DNA from: Protaetiibacter sp. SSC-01 | GTDB lineage: Bacteria; Actinomycetota; Actinomycetes; Actinomycetales; Microbacteriaceae | DNA: 64,000 nt | NCBI RefSeq assembly: GCF_014483895.1 | Contig: NZ_CP059987.1 | Location: 744,001 to 808,000, forward strand | Direction of reading: 5' to 3' | In this document: one piece after another, positions 42,758 through 51,851 of the stretch | Layout: each line of letters opens with the position of its first letter | How positions within the stretch are numbered: position 1 is the stretch's first letter | Notes under the pieces: model-generated | Seen by the model: the letters and a program-made list of their open reading frames with translations, nothing else | Databases searched by the model: none | What the model was told of the DNA's origin: nothing | Position numbers and translations under genes: made by a program

Positions 42758-45186
42758 CCGCGACCACGTCATCCGCTCCGGCGCCCGCGCCCGAGCGCAC
42801 CCGCCCGGGCCTCGCGCTGCCGTCGGGCCGCACCTGGTTCGACATCGCGGTGCTGCTCGTGCTCGCCGTGCTCGGCGTGCTCGGCTTCGCGCCCTCGTAC
42901 GGCGGCTACAGCTTCCTGCTCGCGGGCCTCGGCGGGCTCGTGCTCGGCGCCGTCACGGGCGTGCTCACCTCGATGCTGCGCCTCGGGGGCCTGCTGACCT
43001 TCGTCGCGGCCGTCGTCGGCTACTTCGTGGTCGGCTCCGCCGTGGCCGTGCCGAGCCTCGCGCTCTTCGGGTTCCTGCCGACGCTGCAGTCGCTCGCGAG
43101 CCTCGCCGTCGGAACCGTCTTCGGCTGGGCCGACCTGCTGACGCTCTCGACGCCCGTCGGCGCGCCCGCCTACATCGCCGTCGTGCCGTACGCGTCGTCG
43201 TGGCTCGTCGCGCTCGTGTCGACGCTCCTCGCGACGCGCTGGCTCGCGCGCCGACCGCGCGCGGCGTGGCGCTTCGGCGTCGCCCTCGTGCCGACCGTGG
43301 TGCTCTACCTCGCCGGCATCCTGTTCGGAACCCAGGAGGCCTACCAGGCCGGCATCCGCGGCGTCGTGTTCGCCGTGCTCGCGCTCGTGTGGCTCGGATG
43401 GCGCCAGCCGGTCGGCGGCGTCGCCGCGAGCAGCGACACCTCGCTGCGCCGGCGCAAGGTGCTCGGCTCGGCCGCGATCGTCGCGCTCGCCGCGATCGTG
43501 GGCGGCGGTGCGGGCTTCTGGTTCTCGCCCGCGAAGGACGAGCGTTTCGTGCTGCGCGACGAGATCGAGCCGCCGTTCGACCCGCTCGACTACCCGAGCC
43601 CCCTCGCGGGCTTCCGTCATTTCACGAAGCAGGTGACCGACGAGGAGCTCTTCCGGGTCGCGGGCCTCGAGCCGGGCGACCGCATCCGGATGGCGACGCT
43701 CGACTCGTTCACCGGCAAGCTCTGGAACGTCACGGGCGCCGCCGCGAGCACGGCCGGCTCGGGCTCGTTCGAGCTCGTGGGCCGCTCCATCCCGCGCTCG
43801 CCGCTGCTGAGCCCGGTCGCGCACCCCGAGGTCGAGGTGACGATCGTCGGCTACGAGGACGTGTGGATCCCCGGCGTCGGCTACCCGACCGACTTCGAGC
43901 TCACGGGGGGAGAGGCCGCGAGCCACTCCGACGATCTCCGCTACAACGCCGCGACCGGCAGCATGGTGCTCACGACGGGCCTCTCGGAGGGCGACAGCTA
44001 CCGCCTCGACGCCGTCACGCAGGCAGCCGCGACGGTGCAGGAGCTCGCGGATGTGCCGGTCGCCTCGGTCGAGCTGCCGCCCGTCGAGAAGGTGCCCGAC
44101 ATCGTCGCGTCCAAGGCGCAGGAGTGGGCCGGAGCATCCACCGCGCCCATCGACCAGCTCGAGGCGATCCGCCTCGTGCTCACGCGCGACGGCTTCCTGA
44201 GCCACGGGCGCGCATCCGACTCGGTGCCCTCGCGAGCGGGGCACGGCGCCGACCGCATCTCGGAGCTGCTCGAGGGCAACCAGATGATCGGCGACCAGGA
44301 GCAGTACGCCTCGGCGTTCGCGCTCATGGCCCGCAGCCTCGGCTACCCGGCGCGCGTCGTCATGGGGTTCGCGCCCGAGGTGCCCGAGGGAGGCTCGGCC
44401 GTCACGGTCACGGGCGACGACGTCACGGCGTGGGTCGAGGTGCCGTTCGAGGGCGTCGGCTGGGTCGCGTTCGATCCGACCCCGGATGAGACCGACATCC
44501 CGCAGGACCAGGTGCCGAAGCCGAAGAGCGAGCCGCAGCCGCAGGTGCGGCAGCCCCCGCGCGCCGAGAAGGACGCCGAGGACCTGCTGACGCCCGTCGA
44601 GCTCGAGGAGCAGGAGGACGAGGAGGACGACCCGCTGTTCGTCATCCCCGCGTGGGCATGGGGCGTCGGGATCGGCGTGCTGTCGCTCGCCGCGCTCGTC
44701 TTCCTGCCGATGCTCGTCGTCGCGTTCGTGAAGGGCCGCCGCCTGCGCAAGCGCCGCTCGGGCCCCGTGCCCGACCAGGCCGCGGGCGCGTGGGAGGAGC
44801 TCACCGACCGCTACTCGGAGCTCGGCTACGCGGTGCCGCCGAGGCTCACGCGCTCGATGCTCGCGACGCGTCTCGAGGTCCAGTTCCCGGCGAGCGAGGA
44901 GCAGGCGCCGCCCCGTCTGCGCGTGCTCGCCGCCGACGCCGACGAGCTCGTCTTCTCGGGCCGCGAGGGCGACCCGGCCGAGGCCGACGCCATGTGGACG
45001 CGCGCCCTCGACGCCGTCGACGTCGCCCGCGCGAGCGCGCCCCCGCGCGTGCGCCTGCTGAGCCGCTACCGCATCCGTGCGGGCCGCGACCTCGTCGCGC
45101 GCCTGACATCCGCCACCACCACCGCCACCACCACCGCCACCGCCGCCACCACCACCGCCGACGCACCGCGAAGGAGCGCCCGTTGA
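42754..45186 (+). CDS. Transglutaminase-fold membrane protein, catalytic residues lost
   Basis: The product is 810 residues. Six to seven N-terminal membrane segments (about 25-265) lead to an outside part with a transglutaminase-like core (about 450-575), an acidic Pro-rich stretch, one more membrane segment (about 629-655) and a cytoplasmic tail, the TgpA/DUF3488 layout. The core keeps G-x-x-E-x-Y-A-S-A-F and W-V-E-V...G-W-V-A-F-D-P-T-P. However, the catalytic Cys is Gln515 (G-D-Q-E-Q-Y) and the His is Thr558 (V-T-A-W), so it should be inactive as an enzyme. The C-terminus ends in a Thr/Ala low-complexity tail. It overlaps the ATPase gene (TTGA). Confidence 0.87.
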   Translation: MTATTSSAPAPAPERTRPGLALPSGRTWFDIAVLLVLAVLGVLGFAPSYGGYSFLLAGLGGLVLGAVTGVLTSMLRLGGLLTFVAAVVGYFVVGSAVAVPSLALFGFLPTLQSLASLAVGTVFGWADLLTLSTPVGAPAYIAVVPYASSWLVALVSTLLATRWLARRPRAAWRFGVALVPTVVLYLAGILFGTQEAYQAGIRGVVFAVLALVWLGWRQPVGGVAASSDTSLRRRKVLGSAAIVALAAIVGGGAGFWFSPAKDERFVLRDEIEPPFDPLDYPSPLAGFRHFTKQVTDEELFRVAGLEPGDRIRMATLDSFTGKLWNVTGAAASTAGSGSFELVGRSIPRSPLLSPVAHPEVEVTIVGYEDVWIPGVGYPTDFELTGGEAASHSDDLRYNAATGSMVLTTGLSEGDSYRLDAVTQAAATVQELADVPVASVELPPVEKVPDIVASKAQEWAGASTAPIDQLEAIRLVLTRDGFLSHGRASDSVPSRAGHGADRISELLEGNQMIGDQEQYASAFALMARSLGYPARVVMGFAPEVPEGGSAVTVTGDDVTAWVEVPFEGVGWVAFDPTPDETDIPQDQVPKPKSEPQPQVRQPPRAEKDAEDLLTPVELEEQEDEEDDPLFVIPAWAWGVGIGVLSLAALVFLPMLVVAFVKGRRLRKRRSGPVPDQAAGAWEELTDRYSELGYAVPPRLTRSMLATRLEVQFPASEEQAPPRLRVLAADADELVFSGREGDPAEADAMWTRALDAVDVARASAPPRVRLLSRYRIRAGRDLVARLTSATTTATTTATAATTTADAPRRSAR
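45108..45167 (+). repeat. ACC/GCC triplet tract in coding sequence
   Basis: About 60 bases consist almost only of ACC and GCC codons, coding for a Thr/Ala tail at the C-terminus of the transglutaminase-like protein. In-frame triplet slippage would change its length without a frameshift. Confidence 0.8.
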
Positions 45187-48100
45187 AGCTCAAGCTCACC
45201 CTGCAACGGCAGTCGGGGCCCGAGGCCGACATCGTCGTGACGGCGGATGCGGGGGCCACCGTCGCCGACGTCGCCGCGGGCATCCGCGCACGCGACCCGT
45301 ACCTCGCGAAGCTCGGCGTCGCCGCGGACGCCCCCGTGACGCTCGCCGTGACCGACCCGGGTGCACCCGCCGCCCGCGTGCTCGACTCCGACTTCGCGCT
45401 CGCCGAGGCGCCCGTCGCGTCGGGCGCGAGCATCGCGATCGTGCCCGAGGGCACCTCCGCGCCGACGCCCCCGCCCGCGATCGCGGCGAAGCTCGTGGTC
45501 GTCGAGGGCCCGGATGCGGGCACCGAGTTCCCGGTCGTGCCCGGCACGAGCTACCTCGGCCGCGACGCGACGATGGCCGACCTCATCCTGAGCGACCCGC
45601 TCGTGTCGAAGCGCCACGCGCGCGTCGACGTCTTCAGCGGCGCCATCCGCCTCGTCGACCTCAACTCGGCCAACGGCCTCGAGGTCGACGGCGGCCTCGT
45701 GACGCGCGTCGACCTCGAGGACGGCGACACCGTGCGGGTGGGCGACTCGGTGCTGCGCGCCGCGATCGCCGCGCCCGCCGCGGCGACCGAGACACGCCCC
45801 GTCGGCCCGATCGCGTTCAACCGCTCGCCGCGCGTGGAGACCCGCTACCCGGGTCAGGAGTACGCGACCCCCGCCCCGCCGTCGGAGCAGGACGCGCAGC
45901 CCTTCCCGTGGCTCGCGCTCGTGGCGCCGCTGCTCGTGGGCGTCGTCGGCATCTTCTTCATGCGACGCGAGCCCGCGATGCTCCTGCTCGTGCTGACGTC
46001 GCCGCTGCTCATGTTCGGCACGTGGTTCGGCACGCGCCAGGCTCGCAAGCGCAAGCGCAAGCTCGACATCGAGCGCTTCAACGCGCGCGCCGAGCGGCTC
46101 GAGGCGACTCTCGCCGAGGAGCGCGAGCGCGAGCGCGCCATCCGTCGCGCCGAGAGCCCCACGACGGCGGAGGTGTACCAGCAGGCCGTCGAGCTCGGCC
46201 CCCTGCTGTGGACACGACGCCCCGAGCACTGGCAGTTCCTCTCCGTCAACCTCGGCATCGGCACGATGGCGTCGCGCAACGTCATCACGACGACGAAGGA
46301 GGACGAGGGCCTCCCCGAGTACGTCGAGCGCGCCGCGAAGATCAAGCACGACTTCCGCGACGTCTCCGACGTGCCCGTCACCGAGAACCTGTACTTCTCG
46401 GGCGCGCTCGGCATCGCCGGCCCGCAGCCCCTCGCGGCGGATGCGGCCCGCGGCGTGCTCGTGCAGCTCACGGGCCTGCACTCCCCGGCCGAGCTCGTCG
46501 TCGCCGCCGTCGTGTCGAACGCGTGGACGAACGAGTTCGAGTGGCTCAAGTGGCTGCCGCACACGGCGTCGCCGCACAGCCCCCTCGAGGCCGTGCACCT
46601 CGCGAACAGCCAGGCCACGGGGGGCGCGCTGCTCTCCGCGATCGAGGAGCTCATCGACTCCCGCACGAAGGAGCAGGAGCTGCGCGGCGCGAAGATGCTC
46701 GAGAACTCGGCCCTCGTCGCGGGTGCGTCCGCGGGCGACGGCGCCGAGGAGGTCGCCCCGCCTCCCGCCGCGACGCCCGCCGTCGTGCTCCTCATCTCCG
46801 ACGACGCCCCCGTCGACCGCGCGCGTCTCGTGCAGGTCGCCGAGCGCGCCGCCGACGCGGGCGTCTACCCGGTGTGGGTCTCGGCGACGCAGCAGCAGCT
46901 GCCCGCCGTCGCGCGCACCTACCTCTCGGTCGACTCCGAGGGCGCGCGCGTCGGGCTGGTCCGCCTCGGCGACGAGATCACCGACGTGCGCCACGAGTCC
47001 GTCACGCGCGAGCAGGCCCTGTGGTTCGCGAAGCGTCTCGCCCCCGTCACGGATGCCGGCGCGCTCGTCGAGGACTCGAGCGACCTCCCGCGCTCGATCA
47101 TGATGCTCTCGCTCGTGGGTCCCTCGCTCGCGACGAGCCCGTCCGCGGCGATCGGCCGCTGGCGCGAGAACGACTCGATCCACGACCGCTCGGGCGGTCC
47201 CCTCGTGCGCCGCCGCCCCGGCAAGCTGCGCGCGATCGTCGGCTCGGCGGGCGTCGATGCGATGCACCTCGACCTGCGCACGCAGGGACCGCACGCGCTC
47301 GTGGGCGGCACCACGGGATCCGGCAAGTCCGAGTTCCTGCAGGCGTGGGTGCTCGGCATGGCGGCCGAGTACAGCCCCGACCGCGTGACGTTCCTCTTCG
47401 TCGACTACAAGGGCGGCTCGGCCTTCGCCGATTGCGTGCACCTGCCGCACTGCGTGGGCCTCGTGACCGACCTGAGCCCGCACCTCGTGCGCCGCGCGCT
47501 CACCTCGCTGCGCGCCGAGCTGCACTACCGCGAGCACCTCTTCAACCGGAAGAAGGCGAAGGACCTCCTCGACCTCGAGAAGCGGGGAGATCCGGATGCG
47601 CCTCCCGCGCTCGTGCTCGTGATCGACGAGTTCGCGGCGCTCGCGGGCGAGGTGCCCGAGTTCGTCGACGGCGTCGTCGACATCGCGCAGCGCGGACGCT
47701 CCCTCGGCATCCACCTCATCATGGCGACGCAGCGCCCCGCGGGCGTCATCAAGGACAACCTGCGCGCCAACACGAACCTGCGCATCGCGCTGCGCATGGC
47801 CGACGAGTCCGACTCGATGGACGTCGTGGGCGACAAGATCGCGGGCACCTTCGACCCGTCGATCCCCGGTCGCGGCATCGCGAAGACCGGCCCCGGGCGC
47901 CTCACGCCGTTCCAGTCGGCCTACGCGGGCGGCTGGACGAGCGACACCCCCGCGCCTCCGAGCGTCGACGTCGCCGAGCTGCGGTTCGGCGCCGAGCACC
48001 AGTGGGAGCTCCCGGGCCGCGACGAGCAGCTCGCGAGCGAGACGCAGGCCGACCCCGGCCCCACCGACCAGGCGCGTTTGGTGGCGAACCTCGTGAAGGC

Positions 48101-49682
48101 GGCGGCGGAGGCCCGCATCCCGGCCCCGCGGCGCCCGTGGCTCGACGAGCTCGCACCCGTCTTCGACCTCACGCGACTGCACCAGCGCACGGATGCGGAG
48201 CTCGTGCTCGGCGTCGTCGACCTGCCGCAGCTGCAGAAGCAGCAGGAGGTCGTGTTCCGCCCCGACGTCGACGGCCACATCGCGTACTACGGGGCGAGCG
48301 GCGCGGGCAAGACGGTCGCCCTGCGCACCCTCGCGGCCGCGGCGGGCATCACGCCGCGCGGCGGCCCCGTCGACGTGTACGGGCTCGACTTCGCGACGGG
48401 CGGCCTCCGGATGCTCGAGGCGCTCCCGCACGTCGGCTCGATCGTCTCGGGCGACGACCCCGAGCGCGTCGTGCGGCTGCTCCGGATGCTGCGCGACGAG
48501 CTCGAGCGCCGCAGCGCCGAGTACACGGCCGTCGACGCCGGCACGATCGGCGACTACCGCCGCATCGCCGGGAAGCCCGACGAGCGCCGCATCCTGCTGC
48601 TCGTCGACAACTTCCCGTCGTTCAAGAACGAGTTCGAGATCGGCGCCTCGCGCGCCCCCTGGTACGGCGTCTTCCAGCAGCTGCTCGCGGAGGGTCGCGG
48701 CCTCGGCATGCACGTCGCGATCACGGCCGACCGTCCCGGCTCCGTGCCGACGGGCGTGGCATCCGCGTTCCAGCGCCGCATCGCGCTGCGCCTCGCGGAC
48801 GAGGCCGGCTACATGCTGCTCGACGCGCCCGCCGACATCCTGTCGGCGACCTCGCCCCCCGGCCGTGCCGTCATCGACGGCGCCGAGGCGCAGCTCGCGA
48901 TCGTCGGCGGTCAGGCCGGCGTCGCGGAGCAGGCGAAGGCTCTCGCGGCGCTCGGCGAGGCCATCCGCCGCACGGGTCGCGGCGAGGCCGCGGAGGTCGG
49001 CACGCTCGGCACCGAGATCCCGGCCGCGACGCTGTCCGCGGACGTCGACGGCAAGCCCGTGCTCGGCATCTCCGACGACACCCTCCAGCCCATCGGCTTC
49101 GAGGCGGGCGGCGTGTTCGTGCTCGGCGGCCCGCCCGCATCCGGACGCACCAACGCGCTGCGCTGGCTCGTCGCATCCGTCGAGCGCGCCCACCCGAAGG
49201 TCACCCGCTACTACTTCGGGTCGCCGCGCTCGGCGATCGGACAGCAGCCGGGCTGGGAGGGCAAGGCCCTCACCGTCGAGGATGCCGCGTCACTCGCGAA
49301 GGAGGTCGCCGCGACGGTCGCGGAGACGGGTGCCGAGGAGAAGATCCTCGTCGTCATCGAGCAGATCGGCGACTTCCTCTCCACCTCCGCCGACTCGGCG
49401 ATGGTCGAGATGATCAAGGCCGTCAAGCGCAGCGACCACCTCCTGATCGCCGAGAACGAGAGCGGCGGCTGGGGCTCGTCGTGGCCCCTCCTGCAGGAGG
49501 TCAAGTCGGCGCGCACGGGCTTCCTGCTGCAGCCCGAGTCGATGGAGGGCGACACGATCCTCAAGACCTCGCTGCCGCGCGTCTCGCGCGGCGACTTCCC
49601 GCCCGGGCGCGGGTTCTTCATCGCGCGCGGCAAGGCCGTGCGGGTGCAGCTGCCGCTCACCGAGGGGGAGGCGGCCGGGTAG
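45183..49682 (+). CDS. EssC/EccC-like FtsK/SpoIIIE ATPase of a type VII secretion system
   Basis: The product is 1,499 residues and starts at TTG, with AAGGAG 6 bases upstream. Residues 1-90 look ubiquitin-like (YukD fold), 100-195 are an FHA domain (L-G-R-D, S-K-R-H, N-S-A-N-G) and 240-285 hold two membrane segments. Three ATPase modules follow: module 1 has an intact Walker A (708-716, Lys715) and I-D-E-F; module 2 has Walker A 1037-1044 but V-D-N-F in place of D-E; module 3 has G-G-P-P-A-S-G-R-T (1315-1323, Arg1322 instead of Lys). One active and two substrate-binding modules are usual for EccC/EssC. The domain order is that of EssC in Firmicutes. It is the motor and substrate receptor. 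Confidence 0.92.
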   Translation: MKLKLTLQRQSGPEADIVVTADAGATVADVAAGIRARDPYLAKLGVAADAPVTLAVTDPGAPAARVLDSDFALAEAPVASGASIAIVPEGTSAPTPPPAIAAKLVVVEGPDAGTEFPVVPGTSYLGRDATMADLILSDPLVSKRHARVDVFSGAIRLVDLNSANGLEVDGGLVTRVDLEDGDTVRVGDSVLRAAIAAPAAATETRPVGPIAFNRSPRVETRYPGQEYATPAPPSEQDAQPFPWLALVAPLLVGVVGIFFMRREPAMLLLVLTSPLLMFGTWFGTRQARKRKRKLDIERFNARAERLEATLAEERERERAIRRAESPTTAEVYQQAVELGPLLWTRRPEHWQFLSVNLGIGTMASRNVITTTKEDEGLPEYVERAAKIKHDFRDVSDVPVTENLYFSGALGIAGPQPLAADAARGVLVQLTGLHSPAELVVAAVVSNAWTNEFEWLKWLPHTASPHSPLEAVHLANSQATGGALLSAIEELIDSRTKEQELRGAKMLENSALVAGASAGDGAEEVAPPPAATPAVVLLISDDAPVDRARLVQVAERAADAGVYPVWVSATQQQLPAVARTYLSVDSEGARVGLVRLGDEITDVRHESVTREQALWFAKRLAPVTDAGALVEDSSDLPRSIMMLSLVGPSLATSPSAAIGRWRENDSIHDRSGGPLVRRRPGKLRAIVGSAGVDAMHLDLRTQGPHALVGGTTGSGKSEFLQAWVLGMAAEYSPDRVTFLFVDYKGGSAFADCVHLPHCVGLVTDLSPHLVRRALTSLRAELHYREHLFNRKKAKDLLDLEKRGDPDAPPALVLVIDEFAALAGEVPEFVDGVVDIAQRGRSLGIHLIMATQRPAGVIKDNLRANTNLRIALRMADESDSMDVVGDKIAGTFDPSIPGRGIAKTGPGRLTPFQSAYAGGWTSDTPAPPSVDVAELRFGAEHQWELPGRDEQLASETQADPGPTDQARLVANLVKAAAEARIPAPRRPWLDELAPVFDLTRLHQRTDAELVLGVVDLPQLQKQQEVVFRPDVDGHIAYYGASGAGKTVALRTLAAAAGITPRGGPVDVYGLDFATGGLRMLEALPHVGSIVSGDDPERVVRLLRMLRDELERRSAEYTAVDAGTIGDYRRIAGKPDERRILLLVDNFPSFKNEFEIGASRAPWYGVFQQLLAEGRGLGMHVAITADRPGSVPTGVASAFQRRIALRLADEAGYMLLDAPADILSATSPPGRAVIDGAEAQLAIVGGQAGVAEQAKALAALGEAIRRTGRGEAAEVGTLGTEIPAATLSADVDGKPVLGISDDTLQPIGFEAGGVFVLGGPPASGRTNALRWLVASVERAHPKVTRYYFGSPRSAIGQQPGWEGKALTVEDAASLAKEVAATVAETGAEEKILVVIEQIGDFLSTSADSAMVEMIKAVKRSDHLLIAENESGGWGSSWPLLQEVKSARTGFLLQPESMEGDTILKTSLPRVSRGDFPPGRGFFIARGKAVRVQLPLTEGEAAG

Positions 49683-49748
49683 TCCGACCACCTGACCGGG
49701 GACCGGTCATGGGGAGTCATCCCCATCGACCCTTCCTCAACAACTCAA

Positions 49749-49754
49749 TACAGT
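49749..49754 (+). promoter_or_regulatory. Predicted -10 element of the WXG100 gene
   Basis: TACAGT lies in the 118-base gap after the ATPase gene, the place where a strong promoter for a secreted substrate would be expected. The -35 is weak. Confidence 0.45.
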
Positions 49755-49800
49755 CGAAGACACCAGCCCCCGCTCCGGCGGGAACCACATAAGGAGCATC

Positions 49801-50097
49801 ATGGCCAACCTCAACGTCACCTACGACGACCTCCGCGACGCCGCCCGCCGTCTGCAGGCCGGTAAGGACGACCTGCACTCGAAGCTCACCGAGCTCTCGA
49901 ACCTCGTGAACCAGCTGACCGCCTCGGGCTTCCAGGCCGAGCAGTCGTCGGCCGCGTACCGCGACTCCTTCGAGCAGTTCCGCACGGGCACCGGCCAGGC
50001 GATCGACGGCCTCGAGGGCCTCGCGAGCTTCCTCATCTCGGCTGCCGACGCGCTGCAGCAGACCGACGAGGGTCTCGCCAACGCCATCCGCGGCTAG
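49801..50097 (+). CDS. WXG100/Esx-family small secreted protein lacking the WxG motif
   Basis: This 98-residue protein is predicted to be a helical hairpin. The turn reads T-A-S-G-F-Q-A-E-Q-S-S-A-A-Y; the usual W-x-G is replaced and the protein has no Trp at all, but length, helix pattern and context fit the WXG100 family. Such proteins are exported as dimers by the FtsK-like ATPase encoded just upstream. A strong AAGGAG lies 4 bases before the ATG, and a large hairpin follows the stop. High expression is therefore likely. Confidence 0.82.
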   Translation: MANLNVTYDDLRDAARRLQAGKDDLHSKLTELSNLVNQLTASGFQAEQSSAAYRDSFEQFRTGTGQAIDGLEGLASFLISAADALQQTDEGLANAIRG

Positions 50098-50102
50098 TCC
50101 GC

Positions 50103-50149
50103 GAGGACGGCCGGCCTCCCACCACCGCGGGAGGCCGGCCGCCGTCCTC
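50103..50149 (+). terminator. Hairpin between the two small T7SS genes (partial terminator)
   Basis: GAGGACGG-CCGGCCTCCC (50103-50120) pairs with 50129-50149 over 18 bp, with a 3-base bulge and an 8-base loop. There is no U-tract, so read-through to the next genes is likely. It would both stabilise the WXG100 message and lower downstream expression. Confidence 0.7.
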
Positions 50150-50187
50150 TCACCTCCACCACCGCAGCACTCAGAAGGGAAGCCGGG

Positions 50188-50523
50188 ATGGCCGAGCAGT
50201 GCATCAGGGTCGACTACGACCAGCTGACTCGTCTGCACACGCGACTGCAGACCGCGTCGTCGAACATGCGCGACGACTCGTCGACCATGCAGGAGCTCGC
50301 CGACGCCGTCGGCGACAGCCGCCTCGCCGACCGCATCCGGGAGTTCGGCAAGGACTGGTCGGTCCACCGCGCGAACATCCTCGAGAACGTCGACTGGCTG
50401 CGCGAGAAGGTCAAGATGATCGCCGACGAGTTCGAGAAGATCGACAAGGATCTCGCGACGGGCCTCACGAGCGCACCCGCCCCCGCACCCGCCCCCGCAC
50501 GACGAGGACCGACGCCGGTATGA
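50188..50523 (+). CDS. Second small helical T7SS protein (Esx-like partner)
   Basis: The product is 111 residues. Two long helices (about 8-45 and 52-92) are separated by A-V-G-D-S-R-L-A, with Trp at G-K-D-W-S-V-H-R and V-D-W-L, and a Pro/Ala tail follows. The size and pattern resemble ESX-type proteins, although no W-x-G turn is seen. D-E-F-E-K-I-D at the end of helix 2 recalls the Y-x-x-x-D/E export signal, with Phe for Tyr. It may pair with the upstream WXG100 protein or with the next protein. The ATG has AGAAGGGA upstream; the stop overlaps the next start. Confidence 0.72.
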   Translation: MAEQCIRVDYDQLTRLHTRLQTASSNMRDDSSTMQELADAVGDSRLADRIREFGKDWSVHRANILENVDWLREKVKMIADEFEKIDKDLATGLTSAPAPAPAPARRGPTPV

Positions 50524-51851
50524 GCATCTACGACCCCGTTCCCGAGGCCCTCACCGGTTCTCCCACCACGATCTCCGCGAAGGCGCGCGTCATGACGGCG
50601 ACCGCCGACGCGCTGCGCACCGCGATCTCCGAGCTCCGTTCCCTCGCGAGCGAGGACGTCACCATCAGCGAGGCCGTCGACGAGCTCCGCGTCAAGGCCG
50701 ACGGCGTGCGCCACGACGTCGAGAAGGTCGAGACGCGCTACCGCAGCGCGGCGACCGCGATGGTGAGCTACCACAACAAGCTCGGCTCGGCGCAGACGCG
50801 CGCCGAGGCCGCACGCCAGCGCATCCGCGACAACAACTCCGAGGCCGCCTACTGGCGCCGCAAGAAGGTCGACATCGAGCAGCGCGTGCGCGCCGGCGAG
50901 AACTCGCAGGAGCTGCTCGACGAGCTGCTCGACGTCAAGAACCGCGTCGCGGGCTACGCGAACGAGTTCGCGAACGCCATGTCGGAGTACCTCGCCGCAG
51001 AGGGCGACAAGGAGGACGCCGTCACCGCGGCGATGTCCGCCCTCCAGAACGCGGCCGACACCGCCGGCCTCGACGACGGCTTCTGGGACCGCGTCGGCGC
51101 GGTCATCGAGGTCATGTACGAGTGGGCTCAGGAGAACCTGGGGCCGTGGATCGAGGCGATCCGCTCGGTGCTCGAGATCATCAAGGGCATCATCGACCTG
51201 CTCTCGCTCATCGTCGGCGTTCTCGCGCTCTTCCTGCCCTTCCTCGCGCCGCTCGCCGCAGCCCTCACGCTCGTGTCGATCGGCCTCGCCGCCGCGGTGC
51301 TGCTGTGCTCGCTCGTGCTGTTCGCGCTCGGGCGGGAATCGCTCGGTCGCGTGCTCTCCGACACCATCGGCCTCGCGACGAGCGTCATCACGGCCAAGCT
51401 CGGCGGGATCGGCGACAAGCTCAAGGGCATCGGCAACTTCAAGCCCGGCAACTGGGGCTCGCTCGCCCAGACCGCCAAGGCGGACTTCGCCATGGCCCGC
51501 TTCGAGTTCGCACTCACGCGCTCGATCGTCGGCACGGGAGAGACGGTCGGCATCTACGGCATGGAGATCGCCAACAAGCTGCTCCCGTCGTCGAAGACCG
51601 ACTTCATCAAGCTCGGCGTCAGCACGGCATCCGGCTTCCTCGGCAAGGGCCTCGACGTCAACTTCGACCTCTTCCCCGAGAGCGGCCCCGGCGGCACCTT
51701 CGGGCCGTTCGAGGGCGGATGGGATCTGAGCAGCGACGATGTGCTTAATGCGAGCTTCAAGCCCGTCGTCAACGTGCTCTCGGGCGGCGCCGCGAATCCG
51801 TCGATCTCGATCGGCACGAACATCGAGAAGCTGTCGGCGGGCGTCTCGTGA
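50520..51851 (+). CDS. Candidate T7SS substrate: helical N-terminus, membrane region, unknown C-terminus
   Basis: I do not recognise this 443-residue protein. Residues 20-170 are long amphipathic helices of the kind found in LXG/PPE-type T7SS substrates, with a possible Y-x-x-x-E (Y-L-A-A-E) near 160. Residues 195-265 are strongly hydrophobic, with two to three membrane segments. The C-terminal 170 residues have no motif I know and include G-G-T-F-G-P-F-E-G-G-W. It may be a secreted effector, a membrane-inserting toxin or a structural part. It starts by overlapping the small protein gene and ends by overlapping the next gene (GTGA). Confidence 0.68.
   Translation: MSIYDPVPEALTGSPTTISAKARVMTATADALRTAISELRSLASEDVTISEAVDELRVKADGVRHDVEKVETRYRSAATAMVSYHNKLGSAQTRAEAARQRIRDNNSEAAYWRRKKVDIEQRVRAGENSQELLDELLDVKNRVAGYANEFANAMSEYLAAEGDKEDAVTAAMSALQNAADTAGLDDGFWDRVGAVIEVMYEWAQENLGPWIEAIRSVLEIIKGIIDLLSLIVGVLALFLPFLAPLAAALTLVSIGLAAAVLLCSLVLFALGRESLGRVLSDTIGLATSVITAKLGGIGDKLKGIGNFKPGNWGSLAQTAKADFAMARFEFALTRSIVGTGETVGIYGMEIANKLLPSSKTDFIKLGVSTASGFLGKGLDVNFDLFPESGPGGTFGPFEGGWDLSSDDVLNASFKPVVNVLSGGAANPSISIGTNIEKLSAGVS

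Noticed and set aside
45066-49193. 1,375-codon minus-strand frame opposite the T7SS ATPase
   Set aside because: Antisense shadow with low-complexity composition (Arg/Glu/Val/Asp); the plus strand has Walker and FHA motifs.
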